64,000 nt of DNA, taken from Gemmatimonadota bacterium (GTDB taxonomy: Bacteria; Gemmatimonadota; Gemmatimonadetes; Longimicrobiales; Longimicrobiaceae). Below are positions 7,449-17,142 of the stretch, in pieces. Numbering within the stretch: the first letter of the stretch is position 1; the number at the start of each line of letters is the position of its first letter. Under the pieces are notes generated by a model. That model had not been told where the DNA came from. It was given only the letters and a program-made list of their open reading frames with translations, and made no database searches. A program made the position numbers and the translations under genes. The stretch lies in assembly GCA_028287185.1 (NCBI GenBank), contig JAQBQD010000160.1, forward strand, positions 1 to 64,000, in the 5' to 3' direction.

Positions 7449-7939
7449 CATTTGGTCGCGAAACGTAAGTTGGATTTCGGGTAGAGCGGGACGTGAGACG
7501 TCGCGATGCACGGCGGAGATTCAACTCCGTGCGGACGGCAGGCGGGGTTGCGCGCCCCTTCGTCGTCCCACGCGTTCTTCCGCTCCTCCGCGGCCGTACC
7601 CGAAGATCCTGCGGCGGCGGGAGACCCGCGGGGGGTTTCGCGGGGCTCACGGCGCGGACGGGCAGACCCCGCAAGGCGCCCACGCCGATGCTCCACGCTC
7701 ACGCGAGGGCGGAGCGCCGAGGAGGCTGACCGGCCCCGCGGAGGAGACGCGCCGGGGCGGTTTCCGGCGTGGCTCCGCAGCGGTCCCCGCGACGAAGCAC
7801 ATCCCCCGAATCGATCCCGAAAGTGATCCGAACCTGGCGGGCACATCCGGGTATCCAACGGTTGCCGCGGTGGGAGCCCGGACCTGTTGGATTCCCCGGT
7901 TCGCCCGCCGTCCCGACCACGACCGCCGTTCCCGACCGG
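7449..7939. other. Non-coding gap upstream of mutS2
   Basis: About 490 bp. Short open frames on both strands here are Arg/Pro/Gly-rich with no domain-like segment or ribosome binding site. No convincing promoter, repeat or RNA was recognised, although a 5' leader of mutS2 must lie here. Confidence 0.4.
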
Positions 7940-10327
7940 ATGAACCCGCACGCCCTGCACGTCCTGGAATACCGCGAGGCGCTGGACCTCGTCGCGCGCT
8001 ACGCGTCGTCGCCGCTGGGAGGCGAGGCGGTGCGCGCGCTGGAGCCCTCCGCCGACCTGGGCTGGATCGAGCCGGAGCTGGCGCGCGTGGAGGAGATGCG
8101 CACCTTCGTGGGCCGCGACCAGGGCTGGGGCATGCCGCCCGTGCCCGACGTGCGCGCGCCGCTCAAGCGCCTGCGCCTGGAGGGCTCGGTGCTGGACGGG
8201 ACGATGCTCCGCGACCTTGGCGTGCTGCTCGCCTCGTCGCGCACCGTCCGCCGCGCCTTTCTCTCGCCCTCCGGCGCCCAGCTCCCGCTGCTGGGCCTGC
8301 TCACGGGCGGGTTGCCGGAGCGCGAGAAGGACGAGGCCGAGGTGACGCGTGCGCTGGACGACCACGGCACCGTCCGCGACGAGGCCTCGCCCGAGCTGTA
8401 CCGCGTGCGCCGCGAGATGAAGAGCGCGCGCAACCGGCTGGTGGAGAAGCTGGCGAGCTTCGTGACCACGCTGCCCCCGCACCTGCAGGTGCCCGACGGG
8501 TCGGTGACGGTGCGCGAGGGGCGCTACGTGATCCCCGTGCGCCGCGAGGGCCGGGGCGAGGTGGGGGGCATCGTGCACGACGAGTCGGGCACGGGCGCCA
8601 CGCTGTTCGTGGAGCCGCCGGTGGCCATCGAGATGATGAACCGGCTGCGCGAGCTGGAGGCCCGCGAGGCGCGCGAGGTGACCCGCATCCTGCGCGAGCT
8701 CACCGACCGCCTGAGCCCGCTGCACCCCGACCTGGTGACGGCGCTGGACGCGCTGGTGGCGCTGGACTCGCTCTACGCCCGCGCCCGCTACGCCGTTCGG
8801 GTGGCCGGCCACCGGCCCGCGCTGCTGCCGGCGGGGACGGAGGAGTACCAGGTGGTGCGCGCCTTCCACCCCATCCTGCACGCCCGCTCGCAGGCCGTGG
8901 TGCCGTTCGACCTGCGCATGGACGCGGGGGAGCGCACGCTTCTCATCTCCGGACCCAACACGGGCGGCAAGACGGTGCTGCTGAAGGCGGTGGGGCTCAT
9001 CTCGCTGCTGGCGCAGAGCGGCGTCATCCCGCCCGTGGACAGGGGAAGCCGCCTGCCCGTCTTCCGCCAGGTCTACGCGGACATCGGCGACGAGCAGTCC
9101 ATCGAGGCATCGCTCAGCACCTTCTCGGCGCACCTCAAGAACCTGGGCGAGGCACTGGGGGGCGCGGACTGGGAGTCGCTGGTGCTGACCGACGAGATCG
9201 GCAGCGGCACCGACCCGGTGGAGGGCGGCGCGCTGGCGCGGGCGGTGCTGATCGAGCTGACGCGGCGCGCCTGCTTCACGGTCGCGACCACGCACCTGGG
9301 CCAGCTCAAGCTGCTGGCGACGGAGGAGCGGGGGATCGTGAACGCGTCGCTCCAGTTCGACGCCGAGCGGCTGCAGCCCACGTACCGGCTGGTGAAGGGG
9401 CTGCCCGGGCGCTCGTACGGCCTGGCGATCGCGCGGCGGCTGGGGCTGCCGGACTCCGTTCTCGCGACCGCCGAGCAGTCGCTGCCGCAGGGCGAGCGCG
9501 ACGTGGCCCGCCTGCTGCTGGACCTGGAGGCCAAGGAGCAGCGCCTGGACGCGGACCAGGCGGAGGTCGCCCGCCTCATCGGCGAGACGGTCGCGTTGCA
9601 GGAGCGGCTGGACGAGGCGGAGGCGGACCTGAAGCGCCGCGAGAAGGACGCGGAGCGGCGCAGCCGCCAGCAGGCGCGCGACCTGCTGCTGAAGGCGCGC
9701 GCCGAGGTGGAGAGCGCCATCCGCGAGGTGCGCGAGGCGGGGGACGCGGCGCAGGTGGACGAGGCCGCCCGCGCCGCCCGCCGACGCGTGGAGGAGGCCG
9801 CCACCCGCCAGCGCGAGAAGGCGCCGCGGGAGCCGGCCGCGGTCTCTTCTCGATCGCCGACGCGGGGCGCGCTGCCCCTGGAGGCGGGCGTGCGGGTCAA
9901 GATCGCTTCCCTTGGAAGGACGGGGACGGTGCTGGAGATGCGCGACGGCAAGGCGATGGTGGAGGCCGGCGCCATGCGCATGCTGCTGCCGCGCGAGGAC
10001 CTGACGCCGCTGGCGCCCGGCGACCAGCAGCCGGAGAAGCGCGCGTCCGCCTTTGCCGGGGGGCGCTACGTGCACGAGGTGGACGCGCACCCCGAGGTGG
10101 ACCTGCGCGGCCTGCGCGTGGACGAGATGGAGCAGCGCCTGGGCCGCGCGATGGACGACGCCATCCTGGCCAACCTCCCCTCGTTCCGCATCATCCACGG
10201 CAAGGGTACGGGCGCCCTGCGCGACCGCGTGCAGGACCTGCTGAAGGGCGACCCCCGCATCAGCGCCTTCCGCCCCGGCGACCACTTCGAGGGCGGCACG
10301 GGCGTGACCGTGGTGGAGTTCCACTGA
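7940..10327 (+). CDS. mutS2: MutS2 (Smr-domain MutS paralogue)
   Basis: Encodes 795 aa, the normal length. It has the MutS core without the mismatch-recognition domain, starting LEYREALDLVARYASSPLG. The Walker A motif is GPNTGGKT at residues 338-345, with Walker B LTDEIGSGTDP and the following VATTHLGQLK. A long charged coiled coil (about 510-620) precedes a KOW-like stretch and the C-terminal Smr nuclease domain (about 715-795) with VDLRGLRVDEM and HGKGTGALR. Known members suppress recombination, resolve stalled ribosome collisions, or both. The ATG at 7940 is chosen over an upstream in-frame start because the extension lacks similarity. dnaG begins 58 bp downstream. Confidence 0.95.
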   Translation: MNPHALHVLEYREALDLVARYASSPLGGEAVRALEPSADLGWIEPELARVEEMRTFVGRDQGWGMPPVPDVRAPLKRLRLEGSVLDGTMLRDLGVLLASSRTVRRAFLSPSGAQLPLLGLLTGGLPEREKDEAEVTRALDDHGTVRDEASPELYRVRREMKSARNRLVEKLASFVTTLPPHLQVPDGSVTVREGRYVIPVRREGRGEVGGIVHDESGTGATLFVEPPVAIEMMNRLRELEAREAREVTRILRELTDRLSPLHPDLVTALDALVALDSLYARARYAVRVAGHRPALLPAGTEEYQVVRAFHPILHARSQAVVPFDLRMDAGERTLLISGPNTGGKTVLLKAVGLISLLAQSGVIPPVDRGSRLPVFRQVYADIGDEQSIEASLSTFSAHLKNLGEALGGADWESLVLTDEIGSGTDPVEGGALARAVLIELTRRACFTVATTHLGQLKLLATEERGIVNASLQFDAERLQPTYRLVKGLPGRSYGLAIARRLGLPDSVLATAEQSLPQGERDVARLLLDLEAKEQRLDADQAEVARLIGETVALQERLDEAEADLKRREKDAERRSRQQARDLLLKARAEVESAIREVREAGDAAQVDEAARAARRRVEEAATRQREKAPREPAAVSSRSPTRGALPLEAGVRVKIASLGRTGTVLEMRDGKAMVEAGAMRMLLPREDLTPLAPGDQQPEKRASAFAGGRYVHEVDAHPEVDLRGLRVDEMEQRLGRAMDDAILANLPSFRIIHGKGTGALRDRVQDLLKGDPRISAFRPGDHFEGGTGVTVVEFH

Positions 10328-10385
10328 TGCCCGGCATCCCCCGCGCCTTCGACTCCTTCGATCCCCACCTCCCCGACGGACGGCC

Positions 10386-12284
10386 ATGATCCCCGAGGAG
10401 CTGGTCGAGCGCATCCGCCTCCAGGCCGACCTGGTGGAGATCGTGGGGGAGCACACGCGCCTGAAGCGCAGCGGGCGCACCTTCCGCGGTCCGTGCCCCT
10501 TGCACGGGGGCGAGGGGCCCAACTTCTCCGTCGATCCGTCGAAGGGGTTCTACAAGTGCTTCGTCTGCGGCGAGGGCGGCACCGTCTTCACCTTTTTGAT
10601 GAAGCACCTGGGGATGACGTACCCCGACGCCATCCGCACCGTGGCGGAGCGGGTGGGCATCGAGGTGCCCGACGCCCGCGAGCCGCACCGCGAGGACGAG
10701 CCCAACCGGCCGCTGTACGACGTGAACGCCTTCGCGGCGGACTGGTTCCGCCGGCAGCTCTGGGAGGCCGACGCGGGGCGCGAGGCGCGCGAGTACATCG
10801 CGAAGCGCGGCATCACGCGGCAGGCGGCGGAGCGCTTCGGGCTGGGGTGGGCGCCCGTGGCGTGGACGGCGTTCGGCGACGCGGCCCGCAAGCACGGCAT
10901 TCCCGACGCCGTGCTGCTGGAGCTGGGGCTGGTGAAGGAGCCGAAGAGCGGTACCACGCCCTACGACGCCTTCCGCGGCCGCATCGTCTTTCCCATCGAG
11001 GACCTGGGCGGGCGCGTGGTGGCGTTCGGGGGACGCATCCTGGGCGCGGCCGAGGAGCACGTTCCCAAGTACCTCAACTCGCCCGAGACGCCCATCTACC
11101 ACAAGGGCCGCATGCTGTACGGCCTGGGCTGGAGCCGCGGCGCCATCCGCAAGGCCGAGGCGGCGCTCGTCGTGGAAGGGTACATGGACTACGTGTCCCT
11201 GGCTTCGCACGGGGTGGAGAACGCCGTGGCGCCACTGGGCACGGCGATGACGGAGGACCAGGCGGAGCTGATCGGCAAGTACGCGCCGCGGGTGATCCTG
11301 CTGTACGACAGCGACAAGGCCGGTTTGAAGGCCACCTTCCGCGCCGGCGACGAGCTGCTGCGCGCGGGCGTCGAGGTGCTCGTCGCCACGCTGCCGGACG
11401 GCGAGGACCCGGACTCGCTCGTGCGCGGCAAGGGGCCCGAGGTGCTGCGGCGCTACCTGGACGACGCGGTGGACGTCTTCGAGCGCAAGGTGCAGATCCT
11501 GGAGCGGAAGGGCTTCTTCTCGTCCATCAAGGGCATCCGCCAGGCCATCGACGCGCTGCTCCCCACCGTCCGCGCAACGAGCGACGAGATCATGCGCGGC
11601 GTCTACATCGGCCGCGTGGCGGAGAAGACGGGGGTGCAGAAGGAGACGCTGGAGCGCGAGGTGGCCGAGGCGCCGATGGCGGACGGGCGGCGCGCCGGCA
11701 GCGGCGCCGGCGGAGGCGTGCAGTACCCACGCGGCCGCCGTCCCGAGCCGCGGCCGGCGGAGGAGCTCATCGCACGGAGCAGCGCGCCGCAGCGGAAGAT
11801 CGGGCCGGAGCGGAACCTGGTGCTCGTGCTGCTGATCGACGAGCGCCGGGTGGAGCGCGCGGCGGCGGAGCTGGACGAGCACGACTTCGCCGACCCGGGC
11901 TACCGCGCCATCTTCCACGTGCTGAAGGAGATCGAGGTGGACGGCGGTCGCGACCCCGACGGCGCCTGGCGCACCCGCTTTCCGCCCGAGGTGCAGCCGC
12001 TGGTGGAGGAGCTGTGCGGGAGCCCGGCCGAGGAGTATACCTCGGCGCCCGAGGAGTTCTTCGAGAGCAGCCTGCGCCGCATGCGCGCGCGGGCGCTGGA
12101 GGGGCGCATCCTGGACAAGGAGCGCGAGATCGAGCGCGCCGATCCCGACCAGCAGCCGGAGCTCGTGCTGGAGTACCAGCGCATGCTCCAGTCCGTGCGC
12201 GAGGCCGGCCTGAAGGTGAAGGGCCGGGTCCTGTACCTCACCGCCCGCGACCGCATGCCCGGTCCGCCGCCCGACCGCCGATGA
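10386..12284 (+). CDS. dnaG: DNA primase
   Basis: Encodes 632 aa. The N-terminal zinc-binding domain has CPLHGGEGP...KCFVCGEGG (C-x2-H...C-x2-C, residues 38-64). It is followed by the RNA-polymerase core and a TOPRIM fold with VVEGYMDYVSL (Glu) and LLYDSDKAG (DxD). The C-terminal region (about 470-600) would be the helicase-binding domain and is divergent, as is usual. DnaG makes RNA primers for Okazaki fragments and binds DnaB. Its stop codon overlaps the next start (ATGA), so it is probably co-translated with the PLP enzyme gene. The pairing has no obvious functional logic. Confidence 0.95.
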   Translation: MIPEELVERIRLQADLVEIVGEHTRLKRSGRTFRGPCPLHGGEGPNFSVDPSKGFYKCFVCGEGGTVFTFLMKHLGMTYPDAIRTVAERVGIEVPDAREPHREDEPNRPLYDVNAFAADWFRRQLWEADAGREAREYIAKRGITRQAAERFGLGWAPVAWTAFGDAARKHGIPDAVLLELGLVKEPKSGTTPYDAFRGRIVFPIEDLGGRVVAFGGRILGAAEEHVPKYLNSPETPIYHKGRMLYGLGWSRGAIRKAEAALVVEGYMDYVSLASHGVENAVAPLGTAMTEDQAELIGKYAPRVILLYDSDKAGLKATFRAGDELLRAGVEVLVATLPDGEDPDSLVRGKGPEVLRRYLDDAVDVFERKVQILERKGFFSSIKGIRQAIDALLPTVRATSDEIMRGVYIGRVAEKTGVQKETLEREVAEAPMADGRRAGSGAGGGVQYPRGRRPEPRPAEELIARSSAPQRKIGPERNLVLVLLIDERRVERAAAELDEHDFADPGYRAIFHVLKEIEVDGGRDPDGAWRTRFPPEVQPLVEELCGSPAEEYTSAPEEFFESSLRRMRARALEGRILDKEREIERADPDQQPELVLEYQRMLQSVREAGLKVKGRVLYLTARDRMPGPPPDRR

Positions 12285-13507
12285 GCCCCGACACGCCGCT
12301 CGTCACCACCGCTCCGAGCTCCGTCGACACGCCGGACTCGGCTGCGACATCGACTTCGGCCGACGCCCCCGGTCCATCCGACGCGATCACCTCGTCCGCC
12401 GCGTTCGACGCGCTGGAGACGCCGGTGGCGCTGGTGGACGTGGACGTGATGCGCGCCAACCTGCGCCGGGCGGCGGACTACTGCCGCGCGCACGGGCTGG
12501 ACTGGCGCCCGCACGCAAAGACGCATAAGTCCTCAGCCCTGGCCCGCGAGCAGCGCGAGGCCGGCGCGATAGGCGTGACGGTGGCGACGCTGCGCGAGGC
12601 GGAGGTGATGGCCGGCGCGGTGGACGACCTGCTGCTCGCCTATCCGCCCGTCGGCGCGTCCAAGCTGCGGCGCCTGGCCGGGCTGCCCGCGCACGTGCGG
12701 GTGACGGTGGCGCTGGACTCGGCCGATGCGCTGCGCGGCGTGGCGGAGGCGGCGCGGGCGGCGGGGCGCGCGTTCGGCATCCTGGTGGAGGTGGACGCGG
12801 GGATGGGCCGCGTGGGCCTCTGCACGCCGGCGGAGGCGGTTGCGCTGGCGCGGGAGGCGGCCTCGACGGAGGGGATCGAGTTCCGGGGGCTGATGTTCTA
12901 TCCCGGCCATGTCCGATCCCACGTCGGCGAGCAGGACGACGCCATCCGCCGCGTCTCGGCGACGATCGCGGGCTTCCGCGCGGCGCTGGTGGAGGCGGGG
13001 CTGGCGCCGCGGGTGGTGAGCGGCGGATCGACCCCGACGTTCTGGCGGTCGCACGAGATCGAGGGGATCACGGAGGTGCGCCCCGGCACCAGCATCTTCA
13101 ACGACCGCACCACGGCCGAGATCGGCGCCTGCGGCTGGAGCGAGGTGGCGTACAGCGTGCTCGCCACGGTGGTCAGCACCGCCGTGCCAGGCCAGGCGGT
13201 GGTGGACGCGGGATCGAAGGCGCTGGCGAAGGAGGAGATCCGCGCGGACGTGTCCGGATACGGAGCGCTGCTGGACCGGCCGGGCGTGGTCGTGAAGTCC
13301 GTCTCCGAGGAGCACGGCCTGCTGGACCTGTCGGGAACCGACTGGAGGCCCCGCGTGGGCGAGCGGGTCCGGATCGTGCCCAACCACGTCTGCGCCTCGG
13401 TGAACCTGCAGGAGCGCCTGTACGGCGTGCGTGGCGGCGAGGTGGTGGAGCGCTGGGAGGTGCAGGCGCGGGGGCGCGGCCGGTGGGTGCCGGACGCCGC
13501 GACGTGA
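12281..13507 (+). CDS. D-threonine aldolase / D-serine dehydratase-like PLP enzyme
   Basis: Encodes 408 aa of the fold-III alanine-racemase group. After a 40-residue Ser/Ala/Thr-rich N-terminus comes LETPVALVDVDVMRANLRRA, then RPHAKTHKS, where the Lys carries PLP. Later come VEVDAGMGRVGL, YPGHVRSH, VSGGSTPT and PGTSIFND. Near the C-terminus PNHVCASVNL supplies a His-x-Cys pair. In characterised relatives His-x-Cys binds zinc in D-serine dehydratases, whereas D-threonine aldolases use His-x-Asp. The motif therefore leans toward dehydratase, but the substrate remains uncertain. The gene overlaps dnaG by 4 nt. The long N-terminal extension could mean that a later start is used. Confidence 0.85.
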   Translation: MSPDTPLVTTAPSSVDTPDSAATSTSADAPGPSDAITSSAAFDALETPVALVDVDVMRANLRRAADYCRAHGLDWRPHAKTHKSSALAREQREAGAIGVTVATLREAEVMAGAVDDLLLAYPPVGASKLRRLAGLPAHVRVTVALDSADALRGVAEAARAAGRAFGILVEVDAGMGRVGLCTPAEAVALAREAASTEGIEFRGLMFYPGHVRSHVGEQDDAIRRVSATIAGFRAALVEAGLAPRVVSGGSTPTFWRSHEIEGITEVRPGTSIFNDRTTAEIGACGWSEVAYSVLATVVSTAVPGQAVVDAGSKALAKEEIRADVSGYGALLDRPGVVVKSVSEEHGLLDLSGTDWRPRVGERVRIVPNHVCASVNLQERLYGVRGGEVVERWEVQARGRGRWVPDAAT

Positions 13508-13535
13508 GTCACAGACACGGACGAGGAGGTTGGGG

Positions 13536-13967
13536 ATGGGGAGATCCGGAAGATGGACGCCCGTGCTCGCGGCCCTGGCCGCCGCGGCGATGGTCCTGGG
13601 GGCATGCGCCAAGCCCCTCGGGCGGCCCAAGCCGTCGGTGAGCTGGCGCTGGGCGTACTCCACCGGCGGCATCGCCGGGCGCCGCCTGACGCCCGAGAGC
13701 GAGCACCTGGCCGTGGTGTACATGTTCGGCGGCGACAGCCTGCTGCTGGTGGCCCGGACGCCGGGCGGCACGGACAGCACGCACTACCACATCACGCCGG
13801 GCGGAGGCACCGCGGGCCGCGACCTCATCCACTACAAGCGCGGCATCAACGTGCTGCCGCCCAACGACACGCTGCAGTATCTGCGCAAGGTGGGCCGCGA
13901 CACGCTGATCCTGAGCGACCGTTGTGCCGACTGCTACGAGCACACCTTCGTCCGCATCCGGTACTGA
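13536..13967 (+). CDS. Small lipoprotein, unrecognised
   Basis: Encodes 143 aa. The ATG at 13536 follows GAGGAGG and gives a clean lipoprotein signal: positive MGRSGRW, hydrophobic VLAALAAAAMVLGAC, with Cys24 as the lipidation site. The mature part has a repeated beta-like pattern with many Tyr/His residues (STHYHITPGGG, DLIHYKRGINVLPPND) and a C-x2-C pair (RCADC) near the end. No family recognised. The compact beta composition suggests a small outer-membrane-anchored domain. It follows the PLP enzyme gene by 28 bp and may share its transcript. Confidence 0.7.
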   Translation: MGRSGRWTPVLAALAAAAMVLGACAKPLGRPKPSVSWRWAYSTGGIAGRRLTPESEHLAVVYMFGGDSLLLVARTPGGTDSTHYHITPGGGTAGRDLIHYKRGINVLPPNDTLQYLRKVGRDTLILSDRCADCYEHTFVRIRY

Positions 13968-14173
13968 CGCACGCCGCCTGACCGGTCCGCGGCGGTCGAT
14001 CTCGCACTCGGCCGCCGCGTCGACCGCCCGTCGGACGGTTCTGGAGTTCCGAAGGTTCCCTCCCTCCGATCGCGGACGGGGCGCCGAGCCCGCTCGGCCG
14101 TCTACGGTTCCGTGATTGGCGGAGAACGCGCCTGCGGCGCCGCGCGGGCCGCCGTCCCGTGTCGACGATCATC

Positions 14174-14201
14174 TGTTCATGCCCGCATCCGGGGCTATAT
14201 T
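14174..14201 (+). promoter_or_regulatory. Possible promoter of the thioesterase gene
   Basis: TGTTCA and TATATT are 16 nt apart, about 60 bp upstream of the ATG at 14262, in a 290-bp gap otherwise without features. The -10 is good and the -35 weak. Confidence 0.4.
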
Positions 14202-14261
14202 CCGGGGCGGCGACGGCGGAAGGGCGTGCCTTCCCGCATCCCCGCGCCCCACCTTCCGCCC

Positions 14262-14771
14262 ATGAACCTGTTCGTGCGCCTCGCCCTGCTCCTGCTGCGC
14301 GTGCGCTTCCGCGGCCGGCTGGCGCCGCTGGACGAGTCGGTGCTCCGGTTCCGCGTGGTGCCGGGCGACCTAGACGTCAACCTCCACATGAACAACGCGC
14401 GCTACCTGTCCATGATGGACCTGGGCCGCACGGACCTGGTGCTGCGGATGGGCGTGGTGCGCGAGCTCATGCGGCGCCGCTGGAACCCCGTGGTGGGCTC
14501 GCTCACCATCCGCTTCCGCCGCTCGCTGGCGCCGTTCCAGGCGTACACGCTGCACACGCGGCTGATGTGTTGGGACGAGAAGGCCTTCTACCTGGAGCAG
14601 CGCTTCGAGCGCGACGGCGACGTGGTGGCGCGGGCGGTGGTTCGCGGCGTCTTCGTCGGTCCGGACGGCCGCGTCCCCGCGCATCGGCTGGTGGAGATGG
14701 CCGGATACGAAGCGGAGTCGCCGCCCATGCCGGAGGCCGTCCGCGCGTGGGTGGAGGCGGAGGCGGCCTGA
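14262..14771 (+). CDS. Hotdog-fold acyl-CoA thioesterase (THEM6-like)
   Basis: Encodes 169 aa. After a short hydrophobic start (MNLFVRLALLLLRV) comes the hotdog fold with RFRVVPGDLDVNLHMNNARYLSMMDLGR. In 4HBT thioesterases the equivalent D-x-N-x-H-M-N-N-x-x-Y segment surrounds the active site. The downstream strands VVGSLTIRFRRSLAPFQ and YTLHTRL are also typical. It probably hydrolyses an acyl thioester, although the substrate cannot be told. The ATG at 14262 is preferred over an upstream in-frame start at 14112 because the N-terminal extension is Arg/Pro-rich. The DUF2339 gene begins about 40 bp downstream. Confidence 0.85.
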   Translation: MNLFVRLALLLLRVRFRGRLAPLDESVLRFRVVPGDLDVNLHMNNARYLSMMDLGRTDLVLRMGVVRELMRRRWNPVVGSLTIRFRRSLAPFQAYTLHTRLMCWDEKAFYLEQRFERDGDVVARAVVRGVFVGPDGRVPAHRLVEMAGYEAESPPMPEAVRAWVEAEAA

Positions 14772-14814
14772 ACGACGGACGATGTCCATCCCCCGGAACG
14801 CTGGAGGGGACCTG

Positions 14815-16782
14815 ATGGTCCACGAAGACGAATTGCCCGTGCAGCAGCGCCTGGACCGGCTGGAGATGCTGGTCGAGGAGCTCCTGCGCCGCAGTCCCGC
14901 GTCCGCTCCCGCCGCGGCTTCCGCTATCGCGTCGGAGGCATCGCCGCCGATCGCGTTCTCCGCTTCGGGTTCCGTCGCCCCGGACGATGCCGCCGCCACG
15001 TCGATCGCATCCGCCGTATCGAACGCATCGACCGACTCTGCTCCGTTGGCCCGGGACGCTGCGGCGAGGGTGGCCGCGGATCCGGCCGATACGGAGCCGC
15101 CCGCCCCGCACCGCGTACCCGACGGTCCGCGCATGGGCGGGGGTGCGGCTCCGCAGCCCCGGCGCGCCTACGCGGACGCGGTGCACGACCCGAGCTTCGC
15201 GGGCATCGGCAATCCCGACGCGCCGCCGCGCAGGCCCGCCGAGGGACCCGTGCGGGACGGGTGGTACTGGCTGAACCGGATGGGGATCGTGCTGGTGCTG
15301 GCGGGGATGGCGCTGCTCTTCAAGTACTCCATCGACTATGGCGTGCTGACGCCGGTGGTACGCGTCTTCGTGGGGCTGGCGGTGGGAATCGGCATGCTGG
15401 GAGCGGGCCTGTGGAGCGACGTGAAGAAGCAGCGCTTCGTCTGGGTGCTGTACGGCGGCGGGATGGCCGTGTTCTACATCGTCGGCTTCGCGGCCTACTA
15501 CCTGTACGAGCTGGTGGGCTACGCGCCCGCGTTCGTCGGCCTCGCGCTGGTCACGGTGCTCACCTTCGCCATTGCGCTGTGGAAGGACGAGCAGGCGCTG
15601 GCGCTGCTTGCGACGTTCGGCGGGCTGGGGGTGCCGCTGGTGCTGGGGATCGACCACGGGCGGCCGCAGGCGTTCGCCATCTACACCTGCTTCATCCTGG
15701 GGCTGGCGTCCGCGCTGCACCTGCGCCGGGGATGGCGCGGGCTGCACTGGATGGCGATGGCGGGCGGCTGGCTGCTGCTGGTGACGTACGCCGCCTACCT
15801 GCACGAAGGCTCCGGCGATCTCGTGGCGCGCTGGGCCATGCAGGGCGCCGCCCTCTTCGCGTGGCTCGCCACCGCCGTACTGCCCGTCGCGCAGGAGGTC
15901 GTGCGCGGCCCCCGCGACGCCGGGGCCGGAGGCAAGCGGAGCCGGCGCGGCTGGGACGACGTGGACGTGCTGCACTGGCACGGCACCGCGCTGCTCCCGG
16001 CGCTGCTTGCGCTGCTGGTGGCCTCGCAGGTGTGGTCGCCGACGGTGCACGCGTGGGGCGCGATGACGCTAGGGGCGGCGGCGGTGTACGCGGTGGCCGC
16101 GCTGCTGGTGCGCGACCGGCATGAGCCCATGGGCACCGTGCTGTCGCTCGCCGCCTCGCTGCTGCTGGCCACCGGCACCGTCGCCAGCTTCGACGGCCGC
16201 GCCCTGCTGCTGATCCTGGCCGGCGAGGGCCTGGCGTTCCAGGTGATGGCAGGGCGCACGGACAGCAAGGCGCTCTCCGCCATCGGCCACGCGCTCTACG
16301 CGTCCGCCGCGTGGTGGACGCTGCTGCGGCTGGTGAACCCGGCGGCGCACGGGGCGACGGAAGCGGCCGTGAACCTCGCCGTCGTCGCGGCGGGCTTCGC
16401 CATGTCGTTCACGCTGGGCGACCGGCAGCAGGTGGTGATCTACCGCCTGGCCGTGCACGCGCTCTTCATGGCGTGGATCTGGAGCGTGCTGTCGCCGTTC
16501 TCGGAAGGCTTCGTGACGGTGGCGTGGGGGGCGTACGCGCTGGGGATGCTGGTCTACGCCATGCGCGCCGGCAGCACCGTCATGGAGCGCACCGCCGTCG
16601 GCACCCTGCTCGTCGTGGTCGCCAAGCTGTTCCTGGTGGACCTTGCGCGGGTGGAGGCGCTGTGGCGGGTGCTGCTGTTCATGGGGATGGGCCTCGTCTT
16701 CCTCTTCCTCAGCTACGCCCTCCAGTCCCGCTTCAAGGCGCGCGGCGGAGACGCCCAGCCTTCGCGGCCCGGGACGGCCTGA
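14815..16782 (+). CDS. DUF2339 multi-pass membrane protein
   Basis: Encodes 655 aa. The ATG at 14815 is chosen because GGAGGGG sits 6-7 nt upstream. A second in-frame ATG at 14782 lacks one. Residues 5-30 form a short helix (VQQRLDRLEMLVEELLRR) and residues 35-140 an Ala/Ser/Pro-rich linker. From about 160 the protein is almost entirely transmembrane helices, starting YWLNRMGIVLVLAGMALLFKY and including long runs such as FVGLALVTVLTFAIALWKD and the final VLLFMGMGLVFLFLSYAL. This is the DUF2339 arrangement. The family has no settled function. The many Trp/Tyr residues at helix ends fit an integral inner-membrane protein. Confidence 0.85.
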   Translation: MVHEDELPVQQRLDRLEMLVEELLRRSPASAPAAASAIASEASPPIAFSASGSVAPDDAAATSIASAVSNASTDSAPLARDAAARVAADPADTEPPAPHRVPDGPRMGGGAAPQPRRAYADAVHDPSFAGIGNPDAPPRRPAEGPVRDGWYWLNRMGIVLVLAGMALLFKYSIDYGVLTPVVRVFVGLAVGIGMLGAGLWSDVKKQRFVWVLYGGGMAVFYIVGFAAYYLYELVGYAPAFVGLALVTVLTFAIALWKDEQALALLATFGGLGVPLVLGIDHGRPQAFAIYTCFILGLASALHLRRGWRGLHWMAMAGGWLLLVTYAAYLHEGSGDLVARWAMQGAALFAWLATAVLPVAQEVVRGPRDAGAGGKRSRRGWDDVDVLHWHGTALLPALLALLVASQVWSPTVHAWGAMTLGAAAVYAVAALLVRDRHEPMGTVLSLAASLLLATGTVASFDGRALLLILAGEGLAFQVMAGRTDSKALSAIGHALYASAAWWTLLRLVNPAAHGATEAAVNLAVVAAGFAMSFTLGDRQQVVIYRLAVHALFMAWIWSVLSPFSEGFVTVAWGAYALGMLVYAMRAGSTVMERTAVGTLLVVVAKLFLVDLARVEALWRVLLFMGMGLVFLFLSYALQSRFKARGGDAQPSRPGTA

Positions 16783-16877
16783 GCCGCGCATCATCCGAAA
16801 AGCACCTCGCCGGGAGACGGGCCGATGCCCGCGTCCCGGCGAGGCTCCATCTCCCAGCGAAGCCCGTCGGCCGATCG

Positions 16878-17093
16878 ATGCCCGAGCACCCGCGGTACAC
16901 TCCCCCCGTGGGCCTCTGCGAGAGCTGCGCGAACGTCCGCGTGGTGGTGAGCGGCAAGGGCTCGCGCTTCTACATGTGCCGCCTCTCCGCCGTCGATCCC
17001 GCCTTCCCCAGGTATCCGCCCATCCCCGTGCTCCGCTGCCGGGGCTACACGCCCGCGCCGCCTGCGGAGCCTGTCACGGAAGACGGAGGGTGA
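16878..17093 (+). CDS. Small zinc-ribbon-like protein
   Basis: Encodes 71 aa. Four cysteines are placed as CESC (residues 14-17), MC (34) and RC (54), a pattern suited to binding one zinc ion between short beta strands. YMCRLSAVDPAFPRYP and VLRCRGY are the best-conserved-looking parts. The tail is Pro/Glu-rich. No RBS is obvious. The start at 16878 is the only ATG before the Cys pair. It lies between the DUF2339 gene and trxA with no clear link to either. The function is unknown. Confidence 0.6.
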   Translation: MPEHPRYTPPVGLCESCANVRVVVSGKGSRFYMCRLSAVDPAFPRYPPIPVLRCRGYTPAPPAEPVTEDGG

Positions 17094-17142
17094 GGCGACG
17101 GAGCCGTCGATGAGACGGACCGTCGTCACCCCTCCCGTTCCC

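Noticed and set aside
7378-7683. N-terminal extension of the pinensin-like peptide
   Set aside because: It would span the promoter, and the product is Pro/Arg-rich.
6175-10389. 1404-residue plus-strand frame over mutS2
   Set aside because: Shadow of the real mutS2 frame, dominated by Arg/Gly/Ala.
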